DNA of 64,000 nt from Streptomyces cyaneogriseus subsp. noncyanogenus (lineage in GTDB: Bacteria; Actinomycetota; Actinomycetes; Streptomycetales; Streptomycetaceae): assembly GCF_000931445.1 (NCBI RefSeq), contig NZ_CP010849.1:124001-188000 (forward strand). The letters are read 5' to 3'. Below are positions 9,039-18,493 of the stretch, one piece after another. The translations under genes and the position numbers were made by a program. The notes below the pieces were generated by a model, which was not told where the DNA came from, ran no database searches, and worked only from the letters and a program-made list of their open reading frames with translations. The number at the start of each line of letters is the position of its first letter. Positions within the stretch are counted from its first letter, which is position 1.

Positions 9039-9297
9039 CGAGAACGCCGACGCCCCCGAGGTCGCCCGGGTGCATGCCGGCGTACTGGACCAGTGCGCAC
9101 GGCTGTTCGTCCGTCTCCGCGATGCCGGCGTGCTCGCGCCCGGCACCGATCTGGACTGGGCCCGGCGCGTCTCCTACGCGCTCATCCACGAGGCCGCCGG
9201 CCAGGCCCCGGAGACCGACGCCGCCCTGACGCCCTCGCCACCCGCGTCGTCGACACCCTGCTGCACGGCTCGGCACCCCGGCCCCCGTCTGACCGCT
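9037..9297 (+). pseudogene. Remnant of a TetR-family regulator C-terminal domain, frameshifted
   Basis: Directly after gtrA, a frame without a start reads APEVARVHAGVLDQCARLF and then DLDWARRVSYALIHEAAGQ. This is the C-terminal ligand domain pattern of actinobacterial TetR regulators. A one-base shift near 9222-9230 moves the continuation (DALATRVVDTLLHG) to another frame. No DNA-binding domain is present. It is evidence of deletion or recombination at this boundary. Confidence 0.6.
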
Positions 9298-9428
9298 CGC
9301 CCATGCGCGGAGGCGCGATGTCTCACCCGGGTGCCGACGCGGCGGGGCGTGGAAGCCGTCCGCTCCGCCGGCACCCGCGGCTGCCAGGTGGATATCGGAA
9401 CACCGCCCGGGGCGCCGTCCGCGCGCCG

Positions 9429-9785
9429 TCAGTGGCCGGCGCCCTCGCCGCGAGCCCTGGTCCTTCGCCACCAGCGCGCTCTCCGGGGAGACGGGGTCGC
9501 CTCTTCCAGCGCCTGACCGGCCGTGGCTCCTTGTGCGCGTGCCACCACGTACCTCGGCCACTGAGCTGTCGCCAGGTCCTCCTGGTGCGGGTCGAGGACA
9601 CCCACCCAGCCGCCGCTGCCCGTGCCGACCAGTGCCTGGAACCCGTCACCGTCCGGGAGGTCCACCTCGACCAGGCACGTGTCCTCGCCGGCCGAGATCT
9701 CGAAGCGCGCCGAGAGGCCGTGAGCGGCCAGGGCGGCCGCTGCCTGCTCCACGAGGTGCTGTGCCCGCTGCCGGATCGACTCCAT
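9429..9785 (-). CDS. Small hypothetical protein, function unknown
   Basis: A 118-residue frame from the ATG at 9785 (MESIRQRAQHLVEQAAAALA). A predicted helix is followed by strand-rich sequence (RFEISAGEDTCLVEVDLPDG; DGFQALVGTGSGGWVGVLDP) and another helix, with an Arg-rich, low-complexity end that could be a misread tail. The N-terminal 90 residues look protein-like. It lies just downstream of the LysR gene on the same strand (10 bases between), so it may share its transcript. I recognise no family. Confidence 0.45.
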   Translation of the reverse strand: MESIRQRAQHLVEQAAAALAAHGLSARFEISAGEDTCLVEVDLPDGDGFQALVGTGSGGWVGVLDPHQEDLATAQWPRYVVARAQGATAGQALEEATPSPRRARWWRRTRARGEGAGH

Positions 9786-9795
9786 GCACGTCAGC

Positions 9796-10713
9796 CTAGG
9801 CACGGCCGGGCAGCGACTCGGTGAGGGTTTCGTCCAGGGCCCGGGCGAAGGCGCGGGCCTGGGGGGTGCTGGTGGTGCGGGGCAGGACCAGGCCCAGCAG
9901 GGAGTCGGGCAGGCCCTCGACGGGGACGAAGGCGATCGAGCTGCGGCCGCCCCCGTGGTATGCGGCGCTCGAGCGGCACAGCAGCATCGCTCCCCGCTCC
10001 GCCGCGGTGAGCGAGAGGCCCTCCTGGAGGGTGTTGACGCGGGGGCCGGCGGGGATGGGCCGTCCGGCCGGGGTCCGCTGGGGGGCTTGTGCGCGGCGCC
10101 AGTAGTCGGGGGCGCCGTCCTGGATGCCGATCAAGGGGTAGTCGGCCAGTTCTTCCGCCGAGATCGACTCACGGGCCGCGTACGGGTGCCGGGCGGGCAG
10201 CGCCAGGGTCTGCGACTGCCGGGAGAACACCGGCCCGACCACCAGGTCGTCCTCCGCGACCGGCAGCAGTACCACCGCGCAGTCCACCTCCTTGCGGCGC
10301 ACCGGCCCGAACGGGTCGGACAGCGCGATCTCCGCGACGTCGACCGTGCAGGCGGGGCAGCGCTCCTCGAACAGGGCGATGGCGCGGGCGAGTTCGTCGT
10401 CGACCGTGCCCTGGAAGCCGATCCGCAGCACCCCGCCCGCGCTGCGGGCGGCGGCCCGTGCCTCCTCGACCGTCGCCCGCAGCGCCTCGTACGCCGGGCG
10501 CAGCGACGACAGGAAGGTCCGGCCGAGCGGGGTCAGGGCCACGCGGCGGCTCGTGCGCTCCACCAGCGGGGCGCCGATGCGGGCCTCCAGGGACTTCAGC
10601 AGCTGGCTGACGCGGCTCTGCGACACATACAGGCGTTCGCCGGCGCGGCCGAAGTGCAGTTCCTCGGCGAGCACGAGGAATGCCTCCAGTTCGCGGATCT
10701 CCAGCGTGCCCAT
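9796..10713 (-). CDS. LysR-family transcriptional regulator
   Basis: 305 residues. The N-terminal winged helix-turn-helix is clear (residues 5-63: LEAFLVLAEELHFGRAGERL, VSQSRVSQLLKSLE). An effector-binding domain follows, with the family-typical LRIGFQGT opening near residue 97. It is divergent from an MFS transporter gene across about 100 bases, the classical arrangement for LysR control of an exporter. An ATG-starting reading gives normal LysR length. The inducer is unknown. Confidence 0.9.
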   Translation of the reverse strand: MGTLEIRELEAFLVLAEELHFGRAGERLYVSQSRVSQLLKSLEARIGAPLVERTSRRVALTPLGRTFLSSLRPAYEALRATVEEARAAARSAGGVLRIGFQGTVDDELARAIALFEERCPACTVDVAEIALSDPFGPVRRKEVDCAVVLLPVAEDDLVVGPVFSRQSQTLALPARHPYAARESISAEELADYPLIGIQDGAPDYWRRAQAPQRTPAGRPIPAGPRVNTLQEGLSLTAAERGAMLLCRSSAAYHGGGRSSIAFVPVEGLPDSLLGLVLPRTTSTPQARAFARALDETLTESLPGRA

Positions 10714-10751
10714 GGCGTCCCTCTGTGCGCGGTGTCGGTCGAGTAGCCCAG

Positions 10752-10767
10752 CTCATCGAACCATGAG
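10752..10767. promoter_or_regulatory. Inverted repeat in the LysR/MFS intergenic region (candidate operator)
   Basis: CTCAT-N6-ATGAG is a perfect 5-6-5 dyad midway between the divergent LysR and MFS starts, as expected for the binding site of the adjacent LysR regulator. The assignment is by position and symmetry only. Confidence 0.45.
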
Positions 10768-10812
10768 GGATCGGCCGTTGTTCCGCAGGTCCGCGGCCGG
10801 TTGGCTGGCCTC

Positions 10813-12021
10813 ATGGCACAGAGTCGGCAACTCACAGGTGTGGCCCGGGACTGTCCGCCGCGGGGGCGGGGCGGGGGGTGGCCCGCGGTGGCCGCCGTGG
10901 CGGGCGCGACGTTCACGGTGGTCACCTCCGAGATGCTGCCCGTCGGTCTGCTCACGCCGATCGGCGGGGCGCTGGGGGTGTCGGAGGGGACGGCGGGGCT
11001 GACGCTGACGGTCACGGGGGTGGTGGGCGCGGTGTCCGCGCCGCTGCTCGCCCCGGCGCTGGGCCGTCTGGACCGCCGGCTGGTGCTGTGCGCCCTGATG
11101 GCGGTGCTGGCCGCCGGGAACCTGCTGGCCGCGTGGTCCCCGCACTTCGCGGTGATGGTGGTGGCCCGGGTCCTGGTCGGCGCCGGCATGGGCGGGGTGT
11201 GGGCCGTCGCGGCCGGTCTCGCGGTCCGTCTCGTCCCCGGGAGGTCGGTGGGTGCGGCCACCTCGCTGGTGTTCGGCGGCATCTCGGTGGCCTCGGTGCT
11301 CGGCGTGCCGGCCGGCACCTATCTCGGTGAACTGGCGGGCTGGCGCAGCGCGTTCGCCGCTGCCGCCGCTCTGGCGCTGGTGGTGCTGGGCGCGCTGGCG
11401 GTGTCGCTGCCGAGGCTGCCGGTCGACCAGGAGGTCCGGCTCGGCGGCATGCTGCGGCTTGCCGCCCGTCCGCCGGTGGCGACCGGGCTCGGCGTGGTGG
11501 CGCTGCTGGTCACCGGCCACTTCGCCGCCTACACCTACGTACGGCCCGCTCTGGAGCGGCTCTTCGCGGTGGACGCGTCGGCGATCGGCACGCTGCTGCT
11601 GGTGTACGGGGTGGCCGGTGTGCTGGGCAACTTCGCCGCCGGAGCGGGGGCCCCGCGTTCGCCGCGCGGTGTGCTGGCGGTGATCAGCCCGGTCCTCGCC
11701 GCGACGGTCTGCCTGATGCCGCTGACCGGCGGGTCGGTGCTCACGGCGGGGGTGCTGCTCGCCGTCTGGGGTCTGGCGTACGGCGGGGTCTCGGTGGCCG
11801 CCCAGACGTGGCTGCTCGCGGCGGCTGGTGAGGCCCGCGAGGCGATGTCTGCGTTGTTCGCCGGCGTGTTCAACGGCGCGATCGCGGTGGGGGCGTTCGC
11901 CGGGGGTCTCGTCGCGGACGGGGCCGGCGTCCGGGCGGTGATGTACGCGGGCGGGGCGCTGGCGGCAGGTGCTCTGGCGGTGGCGGCGCTGGGGCGCGCG
12001 CCGGGCGGCGGCCGCGTCTGA
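10813..12021 (+). CDS. MFS transporter, DHA1 drug-exporter type
   Basis: About 402 residues with 12 predicted helices. TFTVVTSEMLPVGLLTPIGG opens helix 1, the signature of the AraJ/CmlR/SotB-like DHA1 exporters common in Streptomyces. LGRLDRRLVL matches the loop 2-3 motif, and ARVLVGAGMGGVWAVAAGLA carries the proton-coupling helix 4 pattern. The start is taken at ATG 10813; TTG 10801 is an in-frame alternative. It is divergently arranged with a LysR gene that probably controls it. The substrate is unknown. Confidence 0.88.
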   Translation: MAQSRQLTGVARDCPPRGRGGGWPAVAAVAGATFTVVTSEMLPVGLLTPIGGALGVSEGTAGLTLTVTGVVGAVSAPLLAPALGRLDRRLVLCALMAVLAAGNLLAAWSPHFAVMVVARVLVGAGMGGVWAVAAGLAVRLVPGRSVGAATSLVFGGISVASVLGVPAGTYLGELAGWRSAFAAAAALALVVLGALAVSLPRLPVDQEVRLGGMLRLAARPPVATGLGVVALLVTGHFAAYTYVRPALERLFAVDASAIGTLLLVYGVAGVLGNFAAGAGAPRSPRGVLAVISPVLAATVCLMPLTGGSVLTAGVLLAVWGLAYGGVSVAAQTWLLAAAGEAREAMSALFAGVFNGAIAVGAFAGGLVADGAGVRAVMYAGGALAAGALAVAALGRAPGGGRV

Positions 12022-12337
12022 TCCGCGCGGGACGTGCGAATGACGGCGGGCGGGTGGTGTTCCGGGCCGGGTGGCACGCCGCCGAGCCGGCCCGGAACGG
12101 CGTGACCGGGCGCCCCGGGGCGGGGTGAGACGCCCGCGGGCGCCGGATGTCGCGGGCCGTGCGGACCCGCGCGGCCGCCTCCCCGGACTCCGCCTGCCGG
12201 GCGCGCCCGTCACCGCGCATGGATCCCCGCCCCGGCGTCGCGGCGGAGGCGGAGTTCCCGAGCGGTCCGGGAGAACCGCTGCCCCTGCTCGGTGAGGCTT
12301 GATCGTTCTCCAGGGGGCGCCCTAGGCTCCCGTGTCC
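12022..12337. promoter_or_regulatory. Intergenic region with promoter for the pentapeptide-repeat gene
   Basis: About 316 bases with no credible gene. A promoter-like pair TTGATC (12299-12304) and TAGGCT (12323-12328), spaced 18 bases, sits so close to ATG 12338 that transcription would begin at or next to the start codon. That is the common leaderless arrangement in Streptomyces. Confidence 0.55.
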
Positions 12338-13501
12338 ATGCGGGCGGGGGAAGCGGGCCAGGACGGGTGGCCGTGGCGTGAGCGGCCGGCCCGGCGCCGT
12401 GCGGCCGGGGTGCTGGCCGGCGGGGCGGCGGGGCTGGCCGTGCTGGGGGTGGTGTTCGTCGTGCTGCCGGGTGTCGTGGTCGACCACGATCTGGCAGGGG
12501 CGAGCGTCGCCGCGCAGGAGCGGCTGAAGGCGGTGAACGATGTCCGCACCACGCTGCTCCAGGTGCTCGGCGGCCTGGTGGTGCTCACCGGCGCGTACGC
12601 CGCCTGGCGGCAGTTGCGGGTCAGCCAGGAGGGTCTGCGCCTCACCCAGGAGGGATACATCACCGACCGCTTCAGCCGGGCGGTCGACCAGCTCGGCAGC
12701 GACAACCCGGATGTGCGTATCGGCGGCTTCCACGCTCTGTTGCGCATCGCGGAGCACTCGCCGCGCGACCGCGAGGCCGTCATCTCCATCCAGGCCGCGT
12801 ATCTGCGTACGCACCTGCCCTGGCCGCCGGCCGGGCCGGAAGCGCCGGCGGCGGACGTGCCCATCAACGGCATCGCACCGCTGGAGGCCCGTGTCCCCGA
12901 CGCCCAGGTGGCCCTGACCGGCCTCGGCATGCTCTGCGAACACCGCGAGCAGCGCTGGGTCAACCTCAGCGCCACCGATCTGCGCCGGGCCGACTGCGAC
13001 GGGCTGGTTCTGCCCGAGGTCAACCTCGACCGCGCCTGCATGGAGGCCGCGGGCTTCTACCACGCCAACCTGACCCAGGCGTCCCTGGTCTCCGTCAACC
13101 TGCGGTACGCCGACTTCAAGACCGCGGTCCTTCGCCGGGCCCGCTGCGTCCTGGCCGATCTGCGGGGCGCGCGGCTGGTCGTGGCCGATCTGCGTGACGC
13201 CGACTTCACGGAGGCCGACCTGCGCGAGGCGAACCTGCGCAAGGCCGACGCCAGGGGCGCCGTGTTCCACCGTGCCGACCTGCGCCTGGCCGATGTGCGG
13301 GGCGCCGACTTCAGCACGGCCGACCTCGCCCAGGCGCGCCTGACCGGCGCCCTGGCCAGCGACCGTACGCGCTGGCCGGCCGGTTTCGACCCCTCGGCCA
13401 TGGGTGTCGTCGACACCGAGGACCCCGGCCCCGAACCCCCGCCCCTGCTCCAGCCGCCGGGGATAACGACACAGCACCCGCCGCTGCGCTCCCTGCCGTG
13501 A
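12338..13501 (+). CDS. Membrane protein with C-terminal pentapeptide repeats
   Basis: 387 residues. A helix near residues 23-45 and a second near 73-92 form the membrane part. A short region with DRFSRAVDQLGSDNPDVRIG follows, a conserved segment found before pentapeptide repeats in many actinobacterial proteins. From about residue 205 to 345 tandem A(D/N)LxxA-type pentapeptides occur (ADLRDADFTEADLREANLRK), which fold as a right-handed quadrilateral beta-helix. Function is unknown. No RBS precedes ATG 12338, in keeping with leaderless expression. Confidence 0.85.
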   Translation: MRAGEAGQDGWPWRERPARRRAAGVLAGGAAGLAVLGVVFVVLPGVVVDHDLAGASVAAQERLKAVNDVRTTLLQVLGGLVVLTGAYAAWRQLRVSQEGLRLTQEGYITDRFSRAVDQLGSDNPDVRIGGFHALLRIAEHSPRDREAVISIQAAYLRTHLPWPPAGPEAPAADVPINGIAPLEARVPDAQVALTGLGMLCEHREQRWVNLSATDLRRADCDGLVLPEVNLDRACMEAAGFYHANLTQASLVSVNLRYADFKTAVLRRARCVLADLRGARLVVADLRDADFTEADLREANLRKADARGAVFHRADLRLADVRGADFSTADLAQARLTGALASDRTRWPAGFDPSAMGVVDTEDPGPEPPPLLQPPGITTQHPPLRSLP

Positions 13502-13511
13502 CCGAAGGTTC

Positions 13512-13528
13512 CGGTGAGGACCTCACCG
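13512..13528. promoter_or_regulatory. Perfect 8-1-8 dyad after the pentapeptide-repeat gene
   Basis: CGGTGAGG-A-CCTCACCG is a perfect inverted repeat 11 bases after the preceding stop and 22 bases before a decayed MFS gene. It may be an operator left from that MFS locus, or a short terminator hairpin; there is no T-tract. I cannot decide between them. Confidence 0.4.
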
Positions 13529-13549
13529 CGGCGAACGGGGTGATCTGGC

Positions 13550-13929
13550 ATGACGGAACGGCCGGGCACCGGGAAGCGGCCGGTGTCGGCGCTTGTGGCC
13601 CTCGCGGTCGCGGCGTTCTGTTGCGTCTCGGTGGAGACCGTGCCGGTGGGCCTGCTGTCGGTGATGTCCTCGGACCTGGGTGTGCCGTCCTCCCGGATCG
13701 GTCTGCTGGTGACCGGGTACGGGGTCACGGTCGCGGTCGTCTCCTTGCCGCTGGCCCGGGTGGTGGCGCGGGCGCCGCGCCGCCTCCTCGCGCTGTCCCG
13801 ACTCGGCCCCGGGCGGCGGACGTTCTCGACCAGGGGCGGCGGACGTCGACCCTCCTCGCGCTGGGCGCCGGCCCCGACGAGCTCGCCGTCCGTACCCCCT
13901 GCAAGGACCTCGTCGTACCGGCGGGGTGA
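13550..13929 (+). pseudogene. Truncated MFS transporter N-terminus fused to a maleylpyruvate-isomerase-like fragment
   Basis: From ATG 13550, about 75 residues match the first two helices of a DHA1 MFS protein (AAFCCVSVETVPVGLLSVMS, then VTGYGVTVAVVSLPLARVVA). Homology ends near 13790. In a different frame the next ~120 bases read STLLALGAGPDELAVRTPCK, resembling the mycothiol-dependent maleylpyruvate isomerase/TIGR03086 N-terminus (PTPC-x-W motif) before a stop at 13927-13929. Two unrelated partial genes abut, pointing to a deletion junction. Confidence 0.5.
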
Positions 13930-13950
13930 CGAGGCGAGCGGTCGCCTCAC

Positions 13951-14391
13951 ATGAACCGCGCGATGTACGGGACGTGCGGCGACTGGGTGTACGTGCTGGA
14001 GGACTGGGGCATGGCGACGTGGGCCACCGGCTACCGGGCGGTGGAGTCGATGCGGCCCGCACCGGACGAGGAGATCGTCTGCGTGATGGTGAACGCGTGG
14101 AACCCGCCGCCGAGGATCATCCATGCGCCGGGTGACGGGCGCGCCCGGCAGGCGGAGTTCGGGCAGGACACCGGAGAGGACTCGGCCCTGGACGCGGCGC
14201 TCCACGCGGCCGGCGCGGTGTTTCCGTCCGTCGGGGAGGTGGATGAAGGCGCCGTGGTGGCGTACTGCGAGGAGGACGGGCCCCGGCTGCCCGTGGCGGT
14301 GTTCACAGCCGTCGGCGCCTTGCGGTCTGTCCGTCGGTCAGGAAGCCGTCCAGGCCGGTGATCTGCCCGCGGTCCTGCTTCCGATGGCCTG
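13951..14391 (+). pseudogene. Frameshifted small protein, possibly DUF6461-like
   Basis: The frame from ATG 13951 reads DWVYVLEDWGMATWATGYRA, then EEIVCVMVNAW, then a GEDSALDAALHAAG segment. The pattern resembles actinobacterial DUF6461 proteins, which lack known function. Near 14310-14330 the frame degenerates to Arg/Ser-rich sequence, while a neighbouring frame resumes sense (VGQEAVQAGDLPAVLLPMA, stop at 14390), which suggests a frameshift. The N-terminal part expected for the family is missing. The family call is tentative. Confidence 0.4.
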
Positions 14392-14462
14392 ACCGCCGCC
14401 GACGAGGGCGGGCAGCGGACAGACAGGTGGGGTGAGCGGCCGTCTCGCGCGACGGGAACCGC

Positions 14463-17400
14463 TCACGTCCGCCTGTCACCATCGGGGTTTTCGCGGAGCA
14501 GGCGGCGCAGCCGGGCTGCTTCCTGGTGCCGGCCGGCGTGGTCGAGGAGGTCGGCCTTCACCACGGTGGCCGCGCGCAGGTCGTCCTGGACGTCCTCCGA
14601 CGCGGAAGCGAGCCGGGTGAAGGCCGTGATCGCCTCGTCGATGGCCGTCGTCGCCCGCTCGACGTCGGTGCCCGCGGCGGCGCGGATCGCCGCGAACAGG
14701 TACTGGGCCCGGGCGTGCGGCATGATGTCACCGGCCCGCGCGGCGAGCGCGCCCAGGGCCGTGACGGCCTCCTCGCTGTGCGCCAGCGCGTCGTCGCCGC
14801 GGCCCAGCGTCTGCTCCAGGGAGGCCAGGCCGGCGAGGAGCACCGCCCGCTGACGGAGCAGGCTGTGGAACATGGTGGGGCTCGGGGGCGGGATGCGTCC
14901 GCCCCGGGCCGCGGCCAGGAGACGTTCCCCGGCGGTCACCTGGTCCTGGTACAGGGCGGCGGCCTCCTGGAGCCGGCCCGCCTCGACCAGGGACGCCGCC
15001 CTGTGAGCGAGCAGCTCGGTCGCCAGCTCCACGCTCTGCTCGGGGAGCAGGGACACGGTCGGGATGCCGCGTTCCCGGGCGGCGCGCAGCAGGGGATGGC
15101 CGGGTTCCGGCGGGGGCGGGGGCGGGGGTTTCCGGGGCGGTTGGCCCCGGGCGTCGCTGATGCGCCACCAGCGCTGGGCGTCGGTGAGCCGGCCGTGCCG
15201 CATCCGGTGATCGGCCAGAGAGCGCATGGCCTCGGCGTGTCCGGCCTCGGCGGCACGCTCGAAGGCGGTCTCGGCCTCGGCGGGACGGCCCTGCTCCGCC
15301 ATCAGCAGGCCCAGCCGGTGGTCGCCCTCGGGATCGCCGGCCTGTGCGGCGGTGCGGAACCAGTGTTCGGCCGCCGGGAGGTCTCCGTCGTCCCACAGGG
15401 CCGCGCCCAGTGACACCATGGCGTTCGTCGCGCCCGCCTCGGCGCCCTGGCGGAACCAGTGCCGTGCCGTCTCCCGGTCCTCCAGTTCCCAGTGCAGGAC
15501 GCCCAGGTCGTGGCAGCCGACGGTGGCACCGGCGGTGACGGCCCGGGTCCACCACGTCTTCGCCTGCGCCGTCCGCCCCCGTTCCCGGTAGAGATGGCCG
15601 AGGTTGTACATCGCCTCGGGCAGCCCCGCCTCGGCCGCGCGGCGGTAGAGCTCCTCCGCCTCGGCGGGCCGGCCGGCCTTCACCAGCCGCACCCCCTCGT
15701 TGAAGGCGTTCACCGCCTCGTGGGACGTGGCGTGCGTGTGCGCGGGGCCGGTGGCGTCCAGGGCCCGCAGGTTGCTCCTGGCGGCGTTCAACGCGGACTC
15801 GTAGCCGTCGTCGACGAGCACCAGCCGCTCGAAGAGCCCGACCGCCTCGCGCAGGGATGCCGCCGCCTCGTTCCGGTCGACGTGCGCGAGTACCGCTCCG
15901 TGGCTGGCCAGCGCGTGCGCCAGAACGCCTCTGTGCGCGACGCGGTCGGCCCGGAACAGCTTTCTGGACAGCCGTACGGCCTCCTCGGCCGCGGCGACCG
16001 CCTTGTCGTCCCGGCCGGTGTCGGAGAGCCGGCCCGCGTAGTTCAGCAGGGACAGGGCGAGGTCGGCGGTGTGGGCCCGCGGGTTCAGCGTGACCAGATC
16101 GCGGCGGATCCTCACCGCCTCTTCGGCGAACCGCAGCGCCTCGGCGCCGTGCCGGAGCCGGGAGTGCGCGGTGCCGAGGTTGGTCAGCGCCCGCGCCAGA
16201 CCGGGCAGGTGCGCCTGCGGGGCGGCGCGCGCCAGTTCCCGGTACAGGGCCACGCTGTCGTCGAAGGCGTTCAGCGCGGCCCGGTTCTGGCCGACCGCCA
16301 GCAGCCGGGTGCCCAGTCCGTTGAGCGCGAAGGCGAAACGCGGCGGATCGGCCCAGCGGGTTCCCGCCAGTGTGCGGTGCATCTCGACGGACTCCCGGGC
16401 GGCTTCCAGGGCCGCGGTGCGCTGTCCGGTGTTCTGCAACTGGTTCCCGTAGTTGGCCAGGGCCAGGGCCAGAGAGGGAAGGCACTCCTGCCGGCCCTCG
16501 CGCACCGACGCGCGCAGCAGTTCGGTGGCCCGCCGGGTGAAGCCCACCGCCTCTTTGTGCCGTCCCAGGTCCGACAGGTAGCCGCCGATGTCCATCGTGC
16601 ACAGCGCGACCTGCCTCGCGTACGTCCGCGGGTCGAGCTCGTGGAGGCGGTGCAGGGCGGCGAGCGCCTGGTGGTTGGCGCGGATCGCCTCGTCCTTGCG
16701 CCCGGAGTAGGCCAGGCGCACACCGAGCCGGGAGTACCAGGACGCGGCGTCCTGCAGCCGGGTCGTGTCGTCCACACGTTCCCGGACGAGCCGGTCGGTC
16801 ACCGCCGCTGTGCCGACGTCCAGGTCGACCTGGCGTCCCTCGGGCAGGCGCATCTCGATGCCGAGCAGGACGTCGCTGTCGACGTAGGCGGCCTCGCTGA
16901 GCGCGACCAGGGCCGCGCTGCCCGCCTGGACGGCGATGTCCGGCCGTTCCCCGAGCAGCGCGCCCAGCTCCGCGCCCACGTGCGGCCAGCGGTCGGCGGC
17001 CGAGGCGAGCACCGTGACGGCCCGGCCGGCGCACGCCGGGACAGGTGCCTCCGGATCGTCGATGCCGAGCAGGGCCCGGGGCACCGTGGCGGCCCAGGGG
17101 TCGGGGTCGTAACCGGAGATTTCGTGGCCCGGCATCAGCAGGGCGACGAAGTCCTCGGCCAGCCGGTCCGGATACAGCGGCTCCAGCACGTGGGCGCGGT
17201 CCGTGGGCGGATAGCAGAACCGGTGGTCCGTCAGGACTCTGTCGGACGGCGCCAGTCCGAGACGGCCGAGCCGGGCGAGACCACCGTCGTAGGGGAGCGC
17301 GCCGCCGAGAACCGCGACGAACACCGCGCGCGCCATCACGGTCGGCGAGGTGTCGAACTCCTCCCCCTGGAGCCGCGAGCCGTACAGCCGGCGCCACCCC

Positions 17401-18419
17401 ATGCGTTCGCGGTCCAGCAGGTACGCGGCGATGCCCTCGACGCTGTCCGGCATCGCACTGCCGGGATACCGGGCGGTGAGCGCGGCGACCAGGGCGGCCA
17501 TGTGCAGTGTCAGCACCTGGCCGTAGGCACGGCCGTCGAGGGCTGCCGCGGTCCCGGTGACCGGGCCGTCCACCCCGAGCACCGCGGCGAACCGGTCGCG
17601 GGCGGTCGTGAACGCCCGCTCGCGGTCCGGCACGCTGTCGGCGAACCGGCCCAGCGGCAGATCCGTCACCGCCGCGCCGACCAGCCTCAGCTCTCCCCGC
17701 AGCGCGGCCCACCACTGCACGGTCCGGCCGATCAGCAGCACCCGCACGGCCGGGCCGTGCAGCCGCGGATCACGCAGCAACTCCACCAGTTCCGGGTGTG
17801 CCCAGCGGTCGGCGTAGTCGACGACCACCAGCAGCCCGCGGGTCCCGGCACTGCCCGGTTCCTCGCCGGGGCGCTCGGCGGTGGCGTGGTGACGGGCCTG
17901 CACCACCTCCCATCCGGCCGCGGCCGACAACTCGGCGAACCGCGCCGCCAGCCGCGTCTTCCCCTCCCCGCCGGGGCCGTGGAGCAGGAGAGCGGACAGC
18001 GCGGCGGTGCCGGCGTCGCGCCAGTCGGCCAGGGCTGCCAGTTCCTCCTCCCGGCCGCTGAACGGGACGATCTGGCTGCGCGCGTCGAGCAGCCGGCTCG
18101 GCTGGTCGGCGAACCGGGCGGCGTCCACCACCGGTGTGAACGAGAACCGTTCGAGCCGGTACGCCGGCGCCGTGCCGGTGATGACGTCGCCGATGACCAC
18201 GCCGGAGATGCCGACACCGCCGTTGCCGGCATGTACGGGTCCCGATCCGGAGACCTGGAGGGGGGCGCCGTGGGCGCCGTCGGTGCCCGGTTCGGGCCCG
18301 CGGTATCCGGTGACCGCCGTGCCCCCGGACTCGGCCGTGGCCTCCGCGGAGTCGCGCACCGTGGTGTCCGCGGGGCCCTTCGCCTTCCGGCGCCACCACC
18401 GCCTGCCTGCCGCGGTCAT
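14463..18419 (-). CDS. Large STAND-like P-loop ATPase with TPR and Sel1-like repeats; glycine-rich N-terminal motif
   Basis: 1318 residues from ATG 18419 (RBS GGGAGGG). Residues 19-82 are low-complexity Gly/Val/Thr (GGTAVTGYR, GSGPVHAGNGGVGISG). A P-loop NTPase follows: Walker A GPGGEGKTRLAARF near residue 148, Walker B LLVVVDYAD, then VLLIGRTVQWW. The rest is mostly helical repeats: TPRs (LGRHKEAVGFTRRATELLR; AALEAARESVEMHRTLAG) and from about residue 950 Sel1-like repeats (AEAGLPEAMYNLGHLYRERG). ATPase plus repeat sensor is the layout of STAND/NLR-like signalling proteins, many of which act in bacterial conflict or programmed death. The small membrane-protein gene 74 bases upstream on the same strand shares the glycine-rich motif. 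The trigger and role are not known. Confidence 0.8.
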   Translation of the reverse strand: MTAAGRRWWRRKAKGPADTTVRDSAEATAESGGTAVTGYRGPEPGTDGAHGAPLQVSGSGPVHAGNGGVGISGVVIGDVITGTAPAYRLERFSFTPVVDAARFADQPSRLLDARSQIVPFSGREEELAALADWRDAGTAALSALLLHGPGGEGKTRLAARFAELSAAAGWEVVQARHHATAERPGEEPGSAGTRGLLVVVDYADRWAHPELVELLRDPRLHGPAVRVLLIGRTVQWWAALRGELRLVGAAVTDLPLGRFADSVPDRERAFTTARDRFAAVLGVDGPVTGTAAALDGRAYGQVLTLHMAALVAALTARYPGSAMPDSVEGIAAYLLDRERMGWRRLYGSRLQGEEFDTSPTVMARAVFVAVLGGALPYDGGLARLGRLGLAPSDRVLTDHRFCYPPTDRAHVLEPLYPDRLAEDFVALLMPGHEISGYDPDPWAATVPRALLGIDDPEAPVPACAGRAVTVLASAADRWPHVGAELGALLGERPDIAVQAGSAALVALSEAAYVDSDVLLGIEMRLPEGRQVDLDVGTAAVTDRLVRERVDDTTRLQDAASWYSRLGVRLAYSGRKDEAIRANHQALAALHRLHELDPRTYARQVALCTMDIGGYLSDLGRHKEAVGFTRRATELLRASVREGRQECLPSLALALANYGNQLQNTGQRTAALEAARESVEMHRTLAGTRWADPPRFAFALNGLGTRLLAVGQNRAALNAFDDSVALYRELARAAPQAHLPGLARALTNLGTAHSRLRHGAEALRFAEEAVRIRRDLVTLNPRAHTADLALSLLNYAGRLSDTGRDDKAVAAAEEAVRLSRKLFRADRVAHRGVLAHALASHGAVLAHVDRNEAAASLREAVGLFERLVLVDDGYESALNAARSNLRALDATGPAHTHATSHEAVNAFNEGVRLVKAGRPAEAEELYRRAAEAGLPEAMYNLGHLYRERGRTAQAKTWWTRAVTAGATVGCHDLGVLHWELEDRETARHWFRQGAEAGATNAMVSLGAALWDDGDLPAAEHWFRTAAQAGDPEGDHRLGLLMAEQGRPAEAETAFERAAEAGHAEAMRSLADHRMRHGRLTDAQRWWRISDARGQPPRKPPPPPPPEPGHPLLRAARERGIPTVSLLPEQSVELATELLAHRAASLVEAGRLQEAAALYQDQVTAGERLLAAARGGRIPPPSPTMFHSLLRQRAVLLAGLASLEQTLGRGDDALAHSEEAVTALGALAARAGDIMPHARAQYLFAAIRAAAGTDVERATTAIDEAITAFTRLASASEDVQDDLRAATVVKADLLDHAGRHQEAARLRRLLRENPDGDRRT

Positions 18420-18493
18420 GCGGCACCCTCCCCTGTCCTCGGCGCCCGGCCGCCCGGCCGCCCCCTGTCGCCAGCAACCCGCCGCCCGGGCGG

